A stretch of DNA of 11,920 bases, from contig JAQBNJ010000287.1 of NCBI GenBank assembly GCA_028288645.1, positions 1 to 11,920 of the forward strand, given 5' to 3'. Below the pieces are notes generated by a model that saw only the letters and a program-made list of their open reading frames with translations, was not told where the DNA came from and did not search any database. Positions 1-5,436 of the stretch are shown one piece after another. How positions within the stretch are numbered: position 1 is the stretch's first letter; the number at the start of each line of letters is the position of its first letter. Source of the stretch: Sediminibacterium sp. (GTDB lineage Bacteria > Bacteroidota > Bacteroidia > Chitinophagales > Chitinophagaceae). The translations under genes and the position numbers were made by a program.

Positions 1-546
1 GTATATAAGATAGCTAACCCGAACACCGGCCAGTCTGCTACAGGTTCAAGTGCAGAAGTTACCAATTACAAAGTGCATATCCGTTTGCTGCCATCCAGTT
101 ATCTCGACCTGGTAGCAACCAATAAAGGTTTTCCTTTCCGCCCGGGAATGAGTGCCAGCGCCGACATCCAGACAAAGACAAGACAGAATGTAATATCTGT
201 GGCGCTGAATGCAGTTACCACACGTGACAAGAAAAGCGATAAAGCACCGGGTGATGAGGCAAAAGAAGACAAGAAACCGGTAGACGCCAATGCTGTTAAA
301 TCAACCAGTGCAGATGATGGAATAGAAGAAGTGGTGTTTGTTTTGCAGAAAGACAACAAAGTAAAAAAAGTGAAAGTAAAAACCTCGATCCAGGATCTGA
401 ACTATATAGAGATACTGGAAGGTTTACAGGAAGGCGACCAGGTGATCACCGGCCCGTATTCTATCGTAAGTAAAACATTGAAAGACGGCGATCTTGTTTC
501 AATAGTGGCAAAGGATAAATTGTTTGAGGATAAGAAGGCGCAATAA
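1..546 (+). CDS. RND efflux periplasmic adaptor (HlyD/MFP family), C-terminal part
   Basis: This is the end of a membrane-fusion protein, the periplasmic subunit that couples an inner-membrane RND pump to an outer-membrane channel. The frame is open from base 1, so the start lies outside the window; 181 residues are visible. Visible residues 23-75 look like the end of the beta-barrel domain, with the typical FPFRPGMSASADIQT stretch followed by VISVALNAV. Residues 109-168 form the membrane-proximal domain, with VFVL, a VKVKTSI strand, EGLQEGDQVITGPY and the closing KDGDLV. Between them, residues 75-108 are a Lys/Asp/Glu-rich low-complexity insert, as I recall from Bacteroidota adaptors. The gene ends in TAA and is followed within 26 bases by an intrinsic terminator, so it closes its transcription unit; the pump and any outer-membrane partner would lie upstream. 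Family assignment is firm; the substrate cannot be read from this part. Confidence 0.85.
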   Translation, partial: VYKIANPNTGQSATGSSAEVTNYKVHIRLLPSSYLDLVATNKGFPFRPGMSASADIQTKTRQNVISVALNAVTTRDKKSDKAPGDEAKEDKKPVDANAVKSTSADDGIEEVVFVLQKDNKVKKVKVKTSIQDLNYIEILEGLQEGDQVITGPYSIVSKTLKDGDLVSIVAKDKLFEDKKAQ

Positions 547-571
547 GATAAACGTATAATCATATTTTATT

Positions 572-606
572 AAAGAGATCGTTTAACAAAAGACGGTCTC
601 TTTTTT
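572..606 (+). terminator. Intrinsic terminator after the efflux adaptor gene
   Basis: An 11-bp stem (572-582 with 593-603, one T-G wobble) encloses a 10-base loop, and a run of six T begins at 601 within the stem's 3' side. It starts 25 bases after the stop codon and fits rho-independent termination of the adaptor transcript. Confidence 0.85.
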
Positions 607-619
607 ATTGGATGAAATA

Positions 620-706
620 GCACGCGGATGACGCGGAAAGGAACGGATCATCACGGATAAAAGATCTGATCAGTGCAAATCCGTTTTTTCCGCGTCATCC
701 GCGTGC
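620..706. repeat. Long palindromic intergenic repeat (CGCGGATGACGCGG type)
   Basis: The outer arms, 620-639 and 687-706, are perfect 20-bp inverted copies (left arm begins GCACGCGGATGACGCGG). A second pair, AACGGAT at 642-648 and ATCCGTT at 679-685, extends the stem almost without interruption. The loop region is about 30 bases. The arms are much more GC-rich than the surrounding intergenic DNA. The element has no coding potential, lies between a terminator and the gpsA promoter box, and looks like a dispersed REP-like palindrome. Copy number cannot be judged from a single window. Confidence 0.75.
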
Positions 707-713
707 CATCTTG

Positions 714-721
714 TATTTTTG
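714..721 (+). promoter_or_regulatory. Putative gpsA promoter, -7 box TATTTTTG
   Basis: TATTTTTG matches the Bacteroidota -7 consensus TAnnTTTG exactly. It starts 8 bases after the palindrome and predicts a leader of about 18 bases before the gpsA ATG. No clear TTG-type -33 box is present; that position is occupied by the palindrome's right arm. Confidence 0.55.
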
Positions 722-743
722 CGTAAATCAATAAACGGTCGCC

Positions 744-1748
744 ATGCAGTTTGGAATGATAGGTAGCGGAAGTTGGGCCACTGCGCTCGCAAAGATCCTC
801 ACAGATAACGGGAACACTATTCACTGGTGGGTTCGCAATACCGATACGATCGGTTATATTGAGAAACGCCGGCACAACCCGCATTATCTCAGTGGCGCTT
901 ATTTTGATCCTTCGCAGTTAAAACTCAGCAGCGATATACTGGAAGTTGTTTCGCATTCAGATGTTTTGATCATTGCCGTTCCATCCGCCTTTGTGGAAAA
1001 TGCGATCGCGCAGATACCTGCGGAAATGCTGAAAGGAAAAAAGATCATATCAGCCGTAAAGGGAATATTGCCTTCGGAGAACCAGTTACTGAATCATTAT
1101 TTGCTGACACACTATGATTTTCCATTGTCGGATTATTTTGCTGTATTGGGCCCTTGTCATGCAGAGGAAGTGGCTTCTGAAAAATTATCGTACTTAACTT
1201 TTTCAGGTATCGATGAAGCAACCGCTGCAAACATCGCCTCTTATTTTAAAACAGAATATCTCAATACGGTGGTGAATACGGATGTCATCGGCGTTCAATA
1301 TGCAGCAGTATTAAAAAATATTTATGCACTCGGTGCAGGTATCGCACATGGACTGGAATACGGCGATAATTTCCTGAGTGTTTATATCGCTAACAGCGCT
1401 AATGAAATGGTTCGTTTCTTACGCATGTTGAACAATGAAGCTCCTGAAACAGCCGACCCACAGAATTACGCCGCTTCCGTTTACCTCGGTGACCTGTTGG
1501 TTACCTGTTACTCTCTTTATAGCCGTAACCGCACATTCGGCAACATGATAGGTAAGGGATATTCGGTAAAAGCTGCCCAGTTAGAATTGAATATGGTGGC
1601 CGAAGGATACAACGCAAGCAGGTGTATTCACCTGATGAATGAAACTGTTAAGGCACCCATCCCTATCGCTTCTTCCATTTTTCAGATACTGTGGGAGCAT
1701 GAACCTGCCGTTCATGGATTTAAGAAAATAGAAACATATCTGGTATAA
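744..1748 (+). CDS. gpsA: NAD(P)H-dependent glycerol-3-phosphate dehydrogenase
   Basis: This cytoplasmic enzyme reduces dihydroxyacetone phosphate to sn-glycerol-3-phosphate, the backbone precursor of phospholipids. The 334-residue length is normal for GpsA. The N-terminal Rossmann fold shows the dinucleotide-binding motif GSGSWATALA (residues 7-16) and WWVRN (28-32). The GPCHAEEVA stretch (136-144) corresponds to the family's GPSFAxE-type motif. The catalytic-lysine region reads AVLKNIYALGAG (188-199, K191), and the C-terminal substrate-binding part contains GDLLVTCYS...SRNRTFG (249-266). The ATG at 744 fits because it begins directly with the MxFGMIGSGSWA strand, and a promoter box lies about 22 bases upstream. 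The gene appears to have its own promoter and may be cotranscribed with the tiny ORF that starts 20 bases after its stop. Nothing looks damaged. Confidence 0.95.
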   Translation: MQFGMIGSGSWATALAKILTDNGNTIHWWVRNTDTIGYIEKRRHNPHYLSGAYFDPSQLKLSSDILEVVSHSDVLIIAVPSAFVENAIAQIPAEMLKGKKIISAVKGILPSENQLLNHYLLTHYDFPLSDYFAVLGPCHAEEVASEKLSYLTFSGIDEATAANIASYFKTEYLNTVVNTDVIGVQYAAVLKNIYALGAGIAHGLEYGDNFLSVYIANSANEMVRFLRMLNNEAPETADPQNYAASVYLGDLLVTCYSLYSRNRTFGNMIGKGYSVKAAQLELNMVAEGYNASRCIHLMNETVKAPIPIASSIFQILWEHEPAVHGFKKIETYLV

Positions 1749-1768
1749 TAAAAGAGGTAACTTTAGGT

Positions 1769-1879
1769 ATGCCTTTCTCCTTTACCATATTAGGTCCCGG
1801 AGCAGTTCTTATCCTGATAGGAGCGATCATGGTTGTGAACCTTGTGAAAAAGGTGTTCGGGCATCATAAGACTCATTAA
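1769..1879 (+). CDS. Candidate 36-residue single-pass membrane microprotein
   Basis: A short ATG-to-TAA frame, 20 bases after gpsA on the same strand. It encodes a hydrophobic segment at about residues 5-24 (FTILGPGAVLILIGAIMVVN) followed by a basic tail with KK, HH and KTH, the pattern of a one-helix membrane protein with a positively charged cytoplasmic end. A purine-rich AGAGGTAA stretch lies about 11 bases before the ATG and may serve as a weak ribosome-binding site. Downstream it faces hemW convergently with a gap of only 25 bases. I recognise no family. The hydrophobicity, charge distribution and fit into the gap argue for a real gene, but 36 codons can arise by chance and no conservation test was possible. 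Confidence 0.45.
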   Translation: MPFSFTILGPGAVLILIGAIMVVNLVKKVFGHHKTH

Positions 1880-1904
1880 AATATTTTCTGTGGCAATTGT
1901 TTTC

Positions 1905-3029
1905 TTAAACAAAAAACAAATCCGCCGCGATCCCATCCGCCAAAAACTTACCATCCGATGTCAATTGTAAAACATCATTTACGTTGTTCAGATGCCCGCG
2001 ATCAATATGTTTTTGAGCAGCTTCTATAAGTAACGATGCTTTCGATCCACCAAAATCAAAAGATATTTTTGATAAGGATGTTCCTTCCACCGTTCGTAAA
2101 CTCGTCATAATATATTCATTCAGCCGCTGTGTATCTGTCAATAATTCTTCTTCAAAAGGAATCTCCCCTTTTTCAATAGCAGTAACATACAAGCTGTTGT
2201 TTGCAATATTCCATTGCCTGCTTTTGCCGTTGAATGAATGCGCAGAAGGACCTAAACCAAGATATGATCTGCCCTGCCAGTAACTACTGTTATGCCTGCT
2301 GCGAAAACCCGGCAATGCAAAATTGGAGATCTCATAATGCTCAAAACCCGCGACTGAAAGGCGCTCTGTAAGAATAGAAAAATGCCGCGCCTGTTTATCC
2401 GCGTCCACATCATCTGATTGATGCGTTGCGATCATTTTTGCCAACGCTGTTTTCGGCTCAACCGTTAATGCATAACAGGAAAGATGCGGTACACGCAATG
2501 CCAACGCCGTTTCAATATTCTGCCGCCATTTTTCATCGGTTAATGATGGCGTTCCATAAATCAGGTCGATCGTGATATTGTGGAAACCTTCCTGCTGCGC
2601 AAGTTTTACAGCATTCAGTGCCTGTTCCGCATTGTGTGCACGGTTCATCCATTGCAGGTCCTCTTCAAAAAAAGACTGGATGCCGATGCTCAAACGGTTA
2701 ATGCCGGCATCTTTCCAGCCAGACAAACTTTCGAGATTAATATCATCAGGATTCGCCTCAAGCGTTATCTCCGCATCGTTATCTACTTCAAACAGACCCC
2801 GTAGCCCATCGACCATAGTACTTATTTCTTCCTTGCTCAATAACGAAGGTGTTCCTCCGCCAAAATAAATGGTCCCGATATTTTCAGAAAGGTAGGACCT
2901 GTTTAAGGCGGCTTCTTTCCCGATGGCTTTCACCATCGCCGGCAGTTTATCTTTCGCAGTAGAGAAATGAAAATTGCAATAGTGACAGGCTTTTTTGCAG
3001 AAAGGGATATGAATGTAGATGCCTGCCAT
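1905..3029 (-). CDS. hemW: Radical SAM family heme chaperone HemW
   Basis: HemW binds heme and delivers it to membrane hemoproteins; it is often misannotated as the oxygen-independent coproporphyrinogen III oxidase HemN. Residues 1-20 carry the radical-SAM cluster motif C11-xxx-C15-xx-C18 followed by N-F. True HemN has a fourth cysteine two residues after the third, where this protein has F20, so HemW is the better call. GGGTPS (57-62) is the SAM-binding glycine motif. The heme-binding HNxxYW signature appears as HNSSYW (246-251), followed by LGLGPSAHSF. The 374-residue length is typical. The ATG at 3029 starts immediately before the conserved IYIHIPFC strand. A TATTTTTG box lies 16 bases upstream, and the gene diverges from the DUF4271 gene across a repeat. 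It sits near hemD, which is consistent with a heme-related neighbourhood. Confidence 0.93.
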   Translation of the reverse strand: MAGIYIHIPFCKKACHYCNFHFSTAKDKLPAMVKAIGKEAALNRSYLSENIGTIYFGGGTPSLLSKEEISTMVDGLRGLFEVDNDAEITLEANPDDINLESLSGWKDAGINRLSIGIQSFFEEDLQWMNRAHNAEQALNAVKLAQQEGFHNITIDLIYGTPSLTDEKWRQNIETALALRVPHLSCYALTVEPKTALAKMIATHQSDDVDADKQARHFSILTERLSVAGFEHYEISNFALPGFRSRHNSSYWQGRSYLGLGPSAHSFNGKSRQWNIANNSLYVTAIEKGEIPFEEELLTDTQRLNEYIMTSLRTVEGTSLSKISFDFGGSKASLLIEAAQKHIDRGHLNNVNDVLQLTSDGKFLADGIAADLFFV

Positions 3030-3045
3030 TGATCGGGATTAGCGG

Positions 3046-3053
3046 CAAAAATA
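3046..3053 (-). promoter_or_regulatory. Putative hemW promoter, -7 box TATTTTTG
   Basis: Read on the minus strand, TATTTTTG is an exact TAnnTTTG match, 16 bases before the hemW ATG, predicting a leader of about 12 bases. The ACGAATT-type repeat begins about 13 bases further upstream. No good TTG -33 box is visible. Confidence 0.5.
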
Positions 3054-3066
3054 GGTGATTGATTTT

Positions 3067-3230
3067 TGACACGAATTACACGAATTAGGACGAATTATTT
3101 CTCGAAAATTCGAGACTTCCTATGTTTTCAGAAAAAGTTCATCCTAATTCGCGTCAACCCATTTATTCGGAAAATTCGTGCCAATTCGTGTAATTCGTGG
3201 CAATCCATTAATTCGTGCAATTCGTGCCCA
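3067..3230. repeat. Periodic ACGAATT/AATTCGT inverted repeat between divergent genes
   Basis: On the left, three ACGAA units start at 3071, 3080 and 3090. On the right, five TTCGTG units start at 3175, 3185, 3194, 3212 and 3221. Units are therefore spaced 9-10 bp or twice that, close to one helical turn. The outer 28-bp blocks, 3067-3094 and 3175-3202, are inverted copies with three mismatches. A further complementary pair lies inside: left CACGAATTAGGA (3079-3090) and right TCCTAATTCGCG. A small palindrome, CTCGA...TCGAG, sits at 3101-3114. The block fills most of the hemW/DUF4271 intergenic gap. It is non-coding, although one frame across it stays open. Confidence 0.75.
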
Positions 3231-3239
3231 TCATTTCAA

Positions 3240-3247
3240 TATTTTTG
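3240..3247 (+). promoter_or_regulatory. Putative promoter of the DUF4271-hemD side, -7 box TATTTTTG
   Basis: An exact TAnnTTTG match that ends only four bases before the ATG at 3252. Transcription would begin at about the start codon, implying a leaderless or nearly leaderless message. The repeat ends about 10 bases upstream. Confidence 0.45.
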
Positions 3248-3251
3248 CTAA

Positions 3252-4289
3252 ATGGTGGGTGTGAAGAAATTTCTGTCGGTTATTTTTCTCCTGGTTTGCT
3301 CCTTTGTGTGCTATGCTCAGGTTGATTCAACTGCAAAAGCGGAAACTACACGAATCCAACGCGCGCCCATCATTCCAGACAGTCCCCAACCCATTAAAAA
3401 GCGGATCATCGATTCGTCACAGAATGGCTATGCAGATTCTGTTCTCCGCAGCCGGCACGCCAAAGAAGCAAGGCTTCTTCGCGACAGCCTCCTGGCCGAT
3501 TCTACCCGGAAAGCCGCCCTGAAAGCAATCCCCGTGATCGTTTACGATACCTCTTCCTACAAAAAATACGCAACACATCCTTACCTGCCGCTGCATGCCG
3601 AGCCCGTATTCATGGTGATCGATTACCATAAGCAGGCATCCAAGGACGACCTGTTCTATTTAATTGCCGGCATCGTCCTGGTATTGGCTCTTATCAGGGC
3701 CGGGTTCTCAAAATATTTCCGGAACCTTTTCGTGTCGTTCTTTCAGACCTCGATACGCCAAAAACAAACCCGCGACCAGCTTTTGCAGGATAATCTTGCC
3801 TCATTGCTTACCAATTTTCTTTTTGTGATCAGCGCCGGTCTATACCTCACTTTGCTGGTTCGTTATAAGAACCTGAGCGATATTCCTTTCTGGGGGCTGG
3901 CGGCAGGTTCGGCAGGAGTATTGCTGCTGGTGTACCTGGTAAAATACCTGTTCCTTTTGTTTACAGGCTGGGTGTTCAATAACAAAGAAGCTGCAGGTTC
4001 ATACGTGTTCGTGGTGTTCCTGGTGAACAAGGTGATGGGCGTTTTACTGATCCCGTTCCTCCTGATCTTCGCTTTTGCGGGGCCGGAACTGGTGCAGGTA
4101 TCGGTCACATTATCCATCGGGCTGATCGTTTTGTTACTGGGTTACCGATACTGGGTTTCTTTTGTAGCTATCCGCAGTAAACTGAAAGTGAATGCATTAC
4201 ATTTTTTGCTATACCTTTGTGCTGTAGAGCTTCTTCCGTTGGCACTTATCTATAAGATAATGATGAGCTATTTTAACGGAAGTCTTTAA
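3252..4289 (+). CDS. DUF4271 multi-pass membrane protein
   Basis: A 345-residue protein with an N-terminal signal sequence (basic VKK, then hydrophobic FLSVIFLLVCSFVCYA, residues 4-22) that probably ends near YAQ. A polar, Arg/Ser/Asp-rich periplasmic stretch follows (about 24-130). The C-terminal half has about six membrane segments, near 134-150, 183-203, 213-231, 251-277, 283-303 and 314-335. This layout and the segment from DDLFYLIAGIVLV to SLLTNFLFVIS match the Bacteroidota family DUF4271, whose function is unknown. The start is uncertain: ATG 3252 gives MVGVKKF, while GTG 3261 would give MKKF, the more usual signal-peptide start. hemD begins 61 bases downstream on the same strand. I recall DUF4271 genes commonly lying next to hemD in this phylum, which hints at an envelope or tetrapyrrole-linked role. 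That is inference only. Confidence 0.8.
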   Translation: MVGVKKFLSVIFLLVCSFVCYAQVDSTAKAETTRIQRAPIIPDSPQPIKKRIIDSSQNGYADSVLRSRHAKEARLLRDSLLADSTRKAALKAIPVIVYDTSSYKKYATHPYLPLHAEPVFMVIDYHKQASKDDLFYLIAGIVLVLALIRAGFSKYFRNLFVSFFQTSIRQKQTRDQLLQDNLASLLTNFLFVISAGLYLTLLVRYKNLSDIPFWGLAAGSAGVLLLVYLVKYLFLLFTGWVFNNKEAAGSYVFVVFLVNKVMGVLLIPFLLIFAFAGPELVQVSVTLSIGLIVLLLGYRYWVSFVAIRSKLKVNALHFLLYLCAVELLPLALIYKIMMSYFNGSL

Positions 4290-4321
4290 TGGGTCTTAAG
4301 GATTATTTTAAAAGAAGTCTG

Positions 4322-4329
4322 TAATTTTG
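4322..4329 (+). promoter_or_regulatory. Putative hemD promoter, -7 box TAATTTTG
   Basis: TAATTTTG matches TAnnTTTG exactly, 21 bases before the hemD ATG, predicting a leader of about 17 bases. The -33 region is only T-rich (ATTATTTT). hemD could therefore be transcribed independently of the DUF4271 gene as well as by read-through, since no terminator separates them. Confidence 0.5.
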
Positions 4330-4350
4330 CACTTTTAGATACGACGCAGC

Positions 4351-5151
4351 ATGCTAAAGAACGGGTCAAAAAATTCAGTTACGGCCAAAGTAGCAAAAAG
4401 GATCTTGATTTCCCAACCTCGGCCAGAGAGTGATAAGTCTCCTTATATTGATCTGGAAAGGAAATACAATGTCGAGTTGTTTTTCCACCCATTCATCAAA
4501 CTGGAAGGGATCCCTGCCCGCGATTTCCGCAAGCAGAAGATAGATATCATGTATTATTCGGCGGTTATGTTCACCAGCCGCAATGCCATCGACCATTTCT
4601 TCCGTATGTGCGAGGAAATGAAAGTGACCATCGGCCAGGACACCAAATATTTCTGCATCACCGAAGCCGTTGCCCTTTATCTCCAGAAATTCATTCTCTA
4701 CCGCAAACGCAAAGTGTTCTATGGCGCCGACGGCACCAATAAGAGCATGTTCGATGTGATCAACAAACACAAAGAGAATGAGAAATTCCTTTATGTATGC
4801 AGCGAAAACCAGCAGGATAACGAGATCGTAAACTGGTTAAAGACCAATAAATGCGAATACCAGCTGGGTTTCATGTACCGCACCATCAGCAACGACATCA
4901 AAGAAGTGGTAACCGCGAAAGATTTTGATGTGATCTGTTTCTTTACCCCAAGCGGCGTAAAAAGCCTCTACGATAATTTCCCCGGCTTTAAACAGAACGG
5001 AACCGTGATCGGCGCATTTGGAAATAACACGTCCAAAGCAGTGGAAGATGCGGGAATGAGCCTCGAGATCAAAGTACCATCGCCCCAAAAACCAAGTATG
5101 GTTGCGGCATTGGACCAGTTTCTTTGCAGTACGGTATCAGCTAAGAAGTAA
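4351..5151 (+). CDS. hemD: Uroporphyrinogen-III synthase
   Basis: HemD cyclises hydroxymethylbilane to uroporphyrinogen III with inversion of ring D, the branch-point step of heme, siroheme and cobalamin synthesis in the cytoplasm. The 266-residue protein is slightly longer than typical because of a basic N-terminal lead of about 17 residues before RILISQPRP (18-26). The family is poorly conserved, but the landmark pattern is present: the first domain opens with a strand ending in QPRPE and contains the VMFTSRNAID motif (72-81), and the second domain contains FLYVCSE, DVICFFTPSGVKSLYDNF and GAFGNNTSKAVEDAG, the HemD phosphate-binding region. This is the divergent Bacteroidota form. It follows the DUF4271 gene by 61 bases and has its own candidate promoter and a strong terminator. 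Only one ATG lies close upstream of the conserved start, so 4351 is accepted. Confidence 0.87.
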   Translation: MLKNGSKNSVTAKVAKRILISQPRPESDKSPYIDLERKYNVELFFHPFIKLEGIPARDFRKQKIDIMYYSAVMFTSRNAIDHFFRMCEEMKVTIGQDTKYFCITEAVALYLQKFILYRKRKVFYGADGTNKSMFDVINKHKENEKFLYVCSENQQDNEIVNWLKTNKCEYQLGFMYRTISNDIKEVVTAKDFDVICFFTPSGVKSLYDNFPGFKQNGTVIGAFGNNTSKAVEDAGMSLEIKVPSPQKPSMVAALDQFLCSTVSAKK

Positions 5152-5173
5152 GCATCGGTTAAATAATATTATT

Positions 5174-5200
5174 GCCCCTCAGTTGAGGGGCTTTTTTTTT
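5174..5200 (+). terminator. Intrinsic terminator after hemD
   Basis: A 7-bp GC-rich stem (GCCCCTC at 5174-5180, GAGGGGC at 5185-5191) closes an AGTT loop and is followed by nine T. It lies 22 bases after the hemD stop and is the cleanest terminator in the window. Confidence 0.93.
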
Positions 5201-5349
5201 GAATATTGAACACTAATAAATATTGAACACTGAACAAGGAATTTTCAATGAAGAAGTGAGGCTTTAATTCCGGCATATTTACAGAATGCTTGTCTCCGCA
5301 GAGGCCAATACTTCAACACTCAAAATTCCTTGCTCAATATTCAATATTC
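5201..5349. repeat. AT-rich imperfect inverted repeat (AATATTGAACACTGAAC type)
   Basis: The blocks 5218-5245 and 5322-5349 are 28-bp inverted copies with four mismatches, all transitions. The best-preserved part is CAAGGAATTTT against AAAATTCCTTG. An extra copy of AATATTGAACACT at 5202-5214 repeats the left arm in tandem. The central 75 bases show no clear structure. There is no coding frame. It occupies the gap between the hemD terminator and the YyaL-type gene and is a third repeat family, distinct in sequence from those at 620 and 3067. Confidence 0.65.
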
Positions 5350-5434
5350 TCTGAGTAATTTTATCCCATGGATACTGTCGGTGTCCCCCCACTTCTACAT
5401 TTCCCGCATGTGCGGGATTCAATATTCAATATTC
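5334..5434. repeat. Direct repeat pair flanking a 69-bp segment upstream of the YyaL-type gene
   Basis: TCAATATTCAATATTC occurs at 5334-5349 and again, identically, at 5419-5434, the second copy ending two bases before the favoured ATG at 5437. The 69 bases between contain a C6 run and a perfect palindromic stem CCCGCA/TGCGGG at 5403-5416. The arrangement resembles a duplication or a small insertion in the promoter region. Confidence 0.6.
5356..5363 (+). promoter_or_regulatory. Weak -7-like box TAATTTTA before the YyaL-type gene
   Basis: Seven of eight positions, including the two free ones, fit TAnnTTTG (the last base is A). It lies six bases after the AT-rich repeat. If used, transcription would start near 5368 and give a leader of about 69 bases containing the CCCGCA/TGCGGG hairpin. 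Confidence 0.3.
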
Positions 5435-5436
5435 AC

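Noticed and set aside
1897..1912. Short TTGTTT/AAACAA inverted repeat at the convergent microprotein-hemW junction
   Set aside because: Only a 6-bp AT-rich stem overlapping the hemW stop codon; too weak to call a bidirectional terminator.
1905..3029. Annotation of the minus-strand radical SAM gene as hemN (coproporphyrinogen III dehydrogenase)
   Set aside because: It has phenylalanine where HemN has its fourth N-terminal cysteine, and it carries the HNxxYW heme-binding signature of HemW.
3066..3251. Open frame of 61 codons across the ACGAATT repeat
   Set aside because: The translation is dominated by repeat-derived units (NSCNSW, NSCNSC) and overlaps the promoter region. It is a frame created by the repeat, of a kind often misannotated in Bacteroidota.
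4279..4325. Near-identical direct repeats GAAGTCTTTAAT (4279-4290) and GAAGTCTGTAAT (4314-4325) before hemD
   Set aside because: The first copy overlaps the end of the DUF4271 gene and the second overlaps the promoter box. At 12 bases with one mismatch, chance is a sufficient explanation.
5368..5436. N-terminal extension of the YyaL-type protein from ATG 5368
   Set aside because: The 23 added residues come from the segment between direct repeats and do not resemble the family start. The recognisable family sequence begins at ATG 5437.
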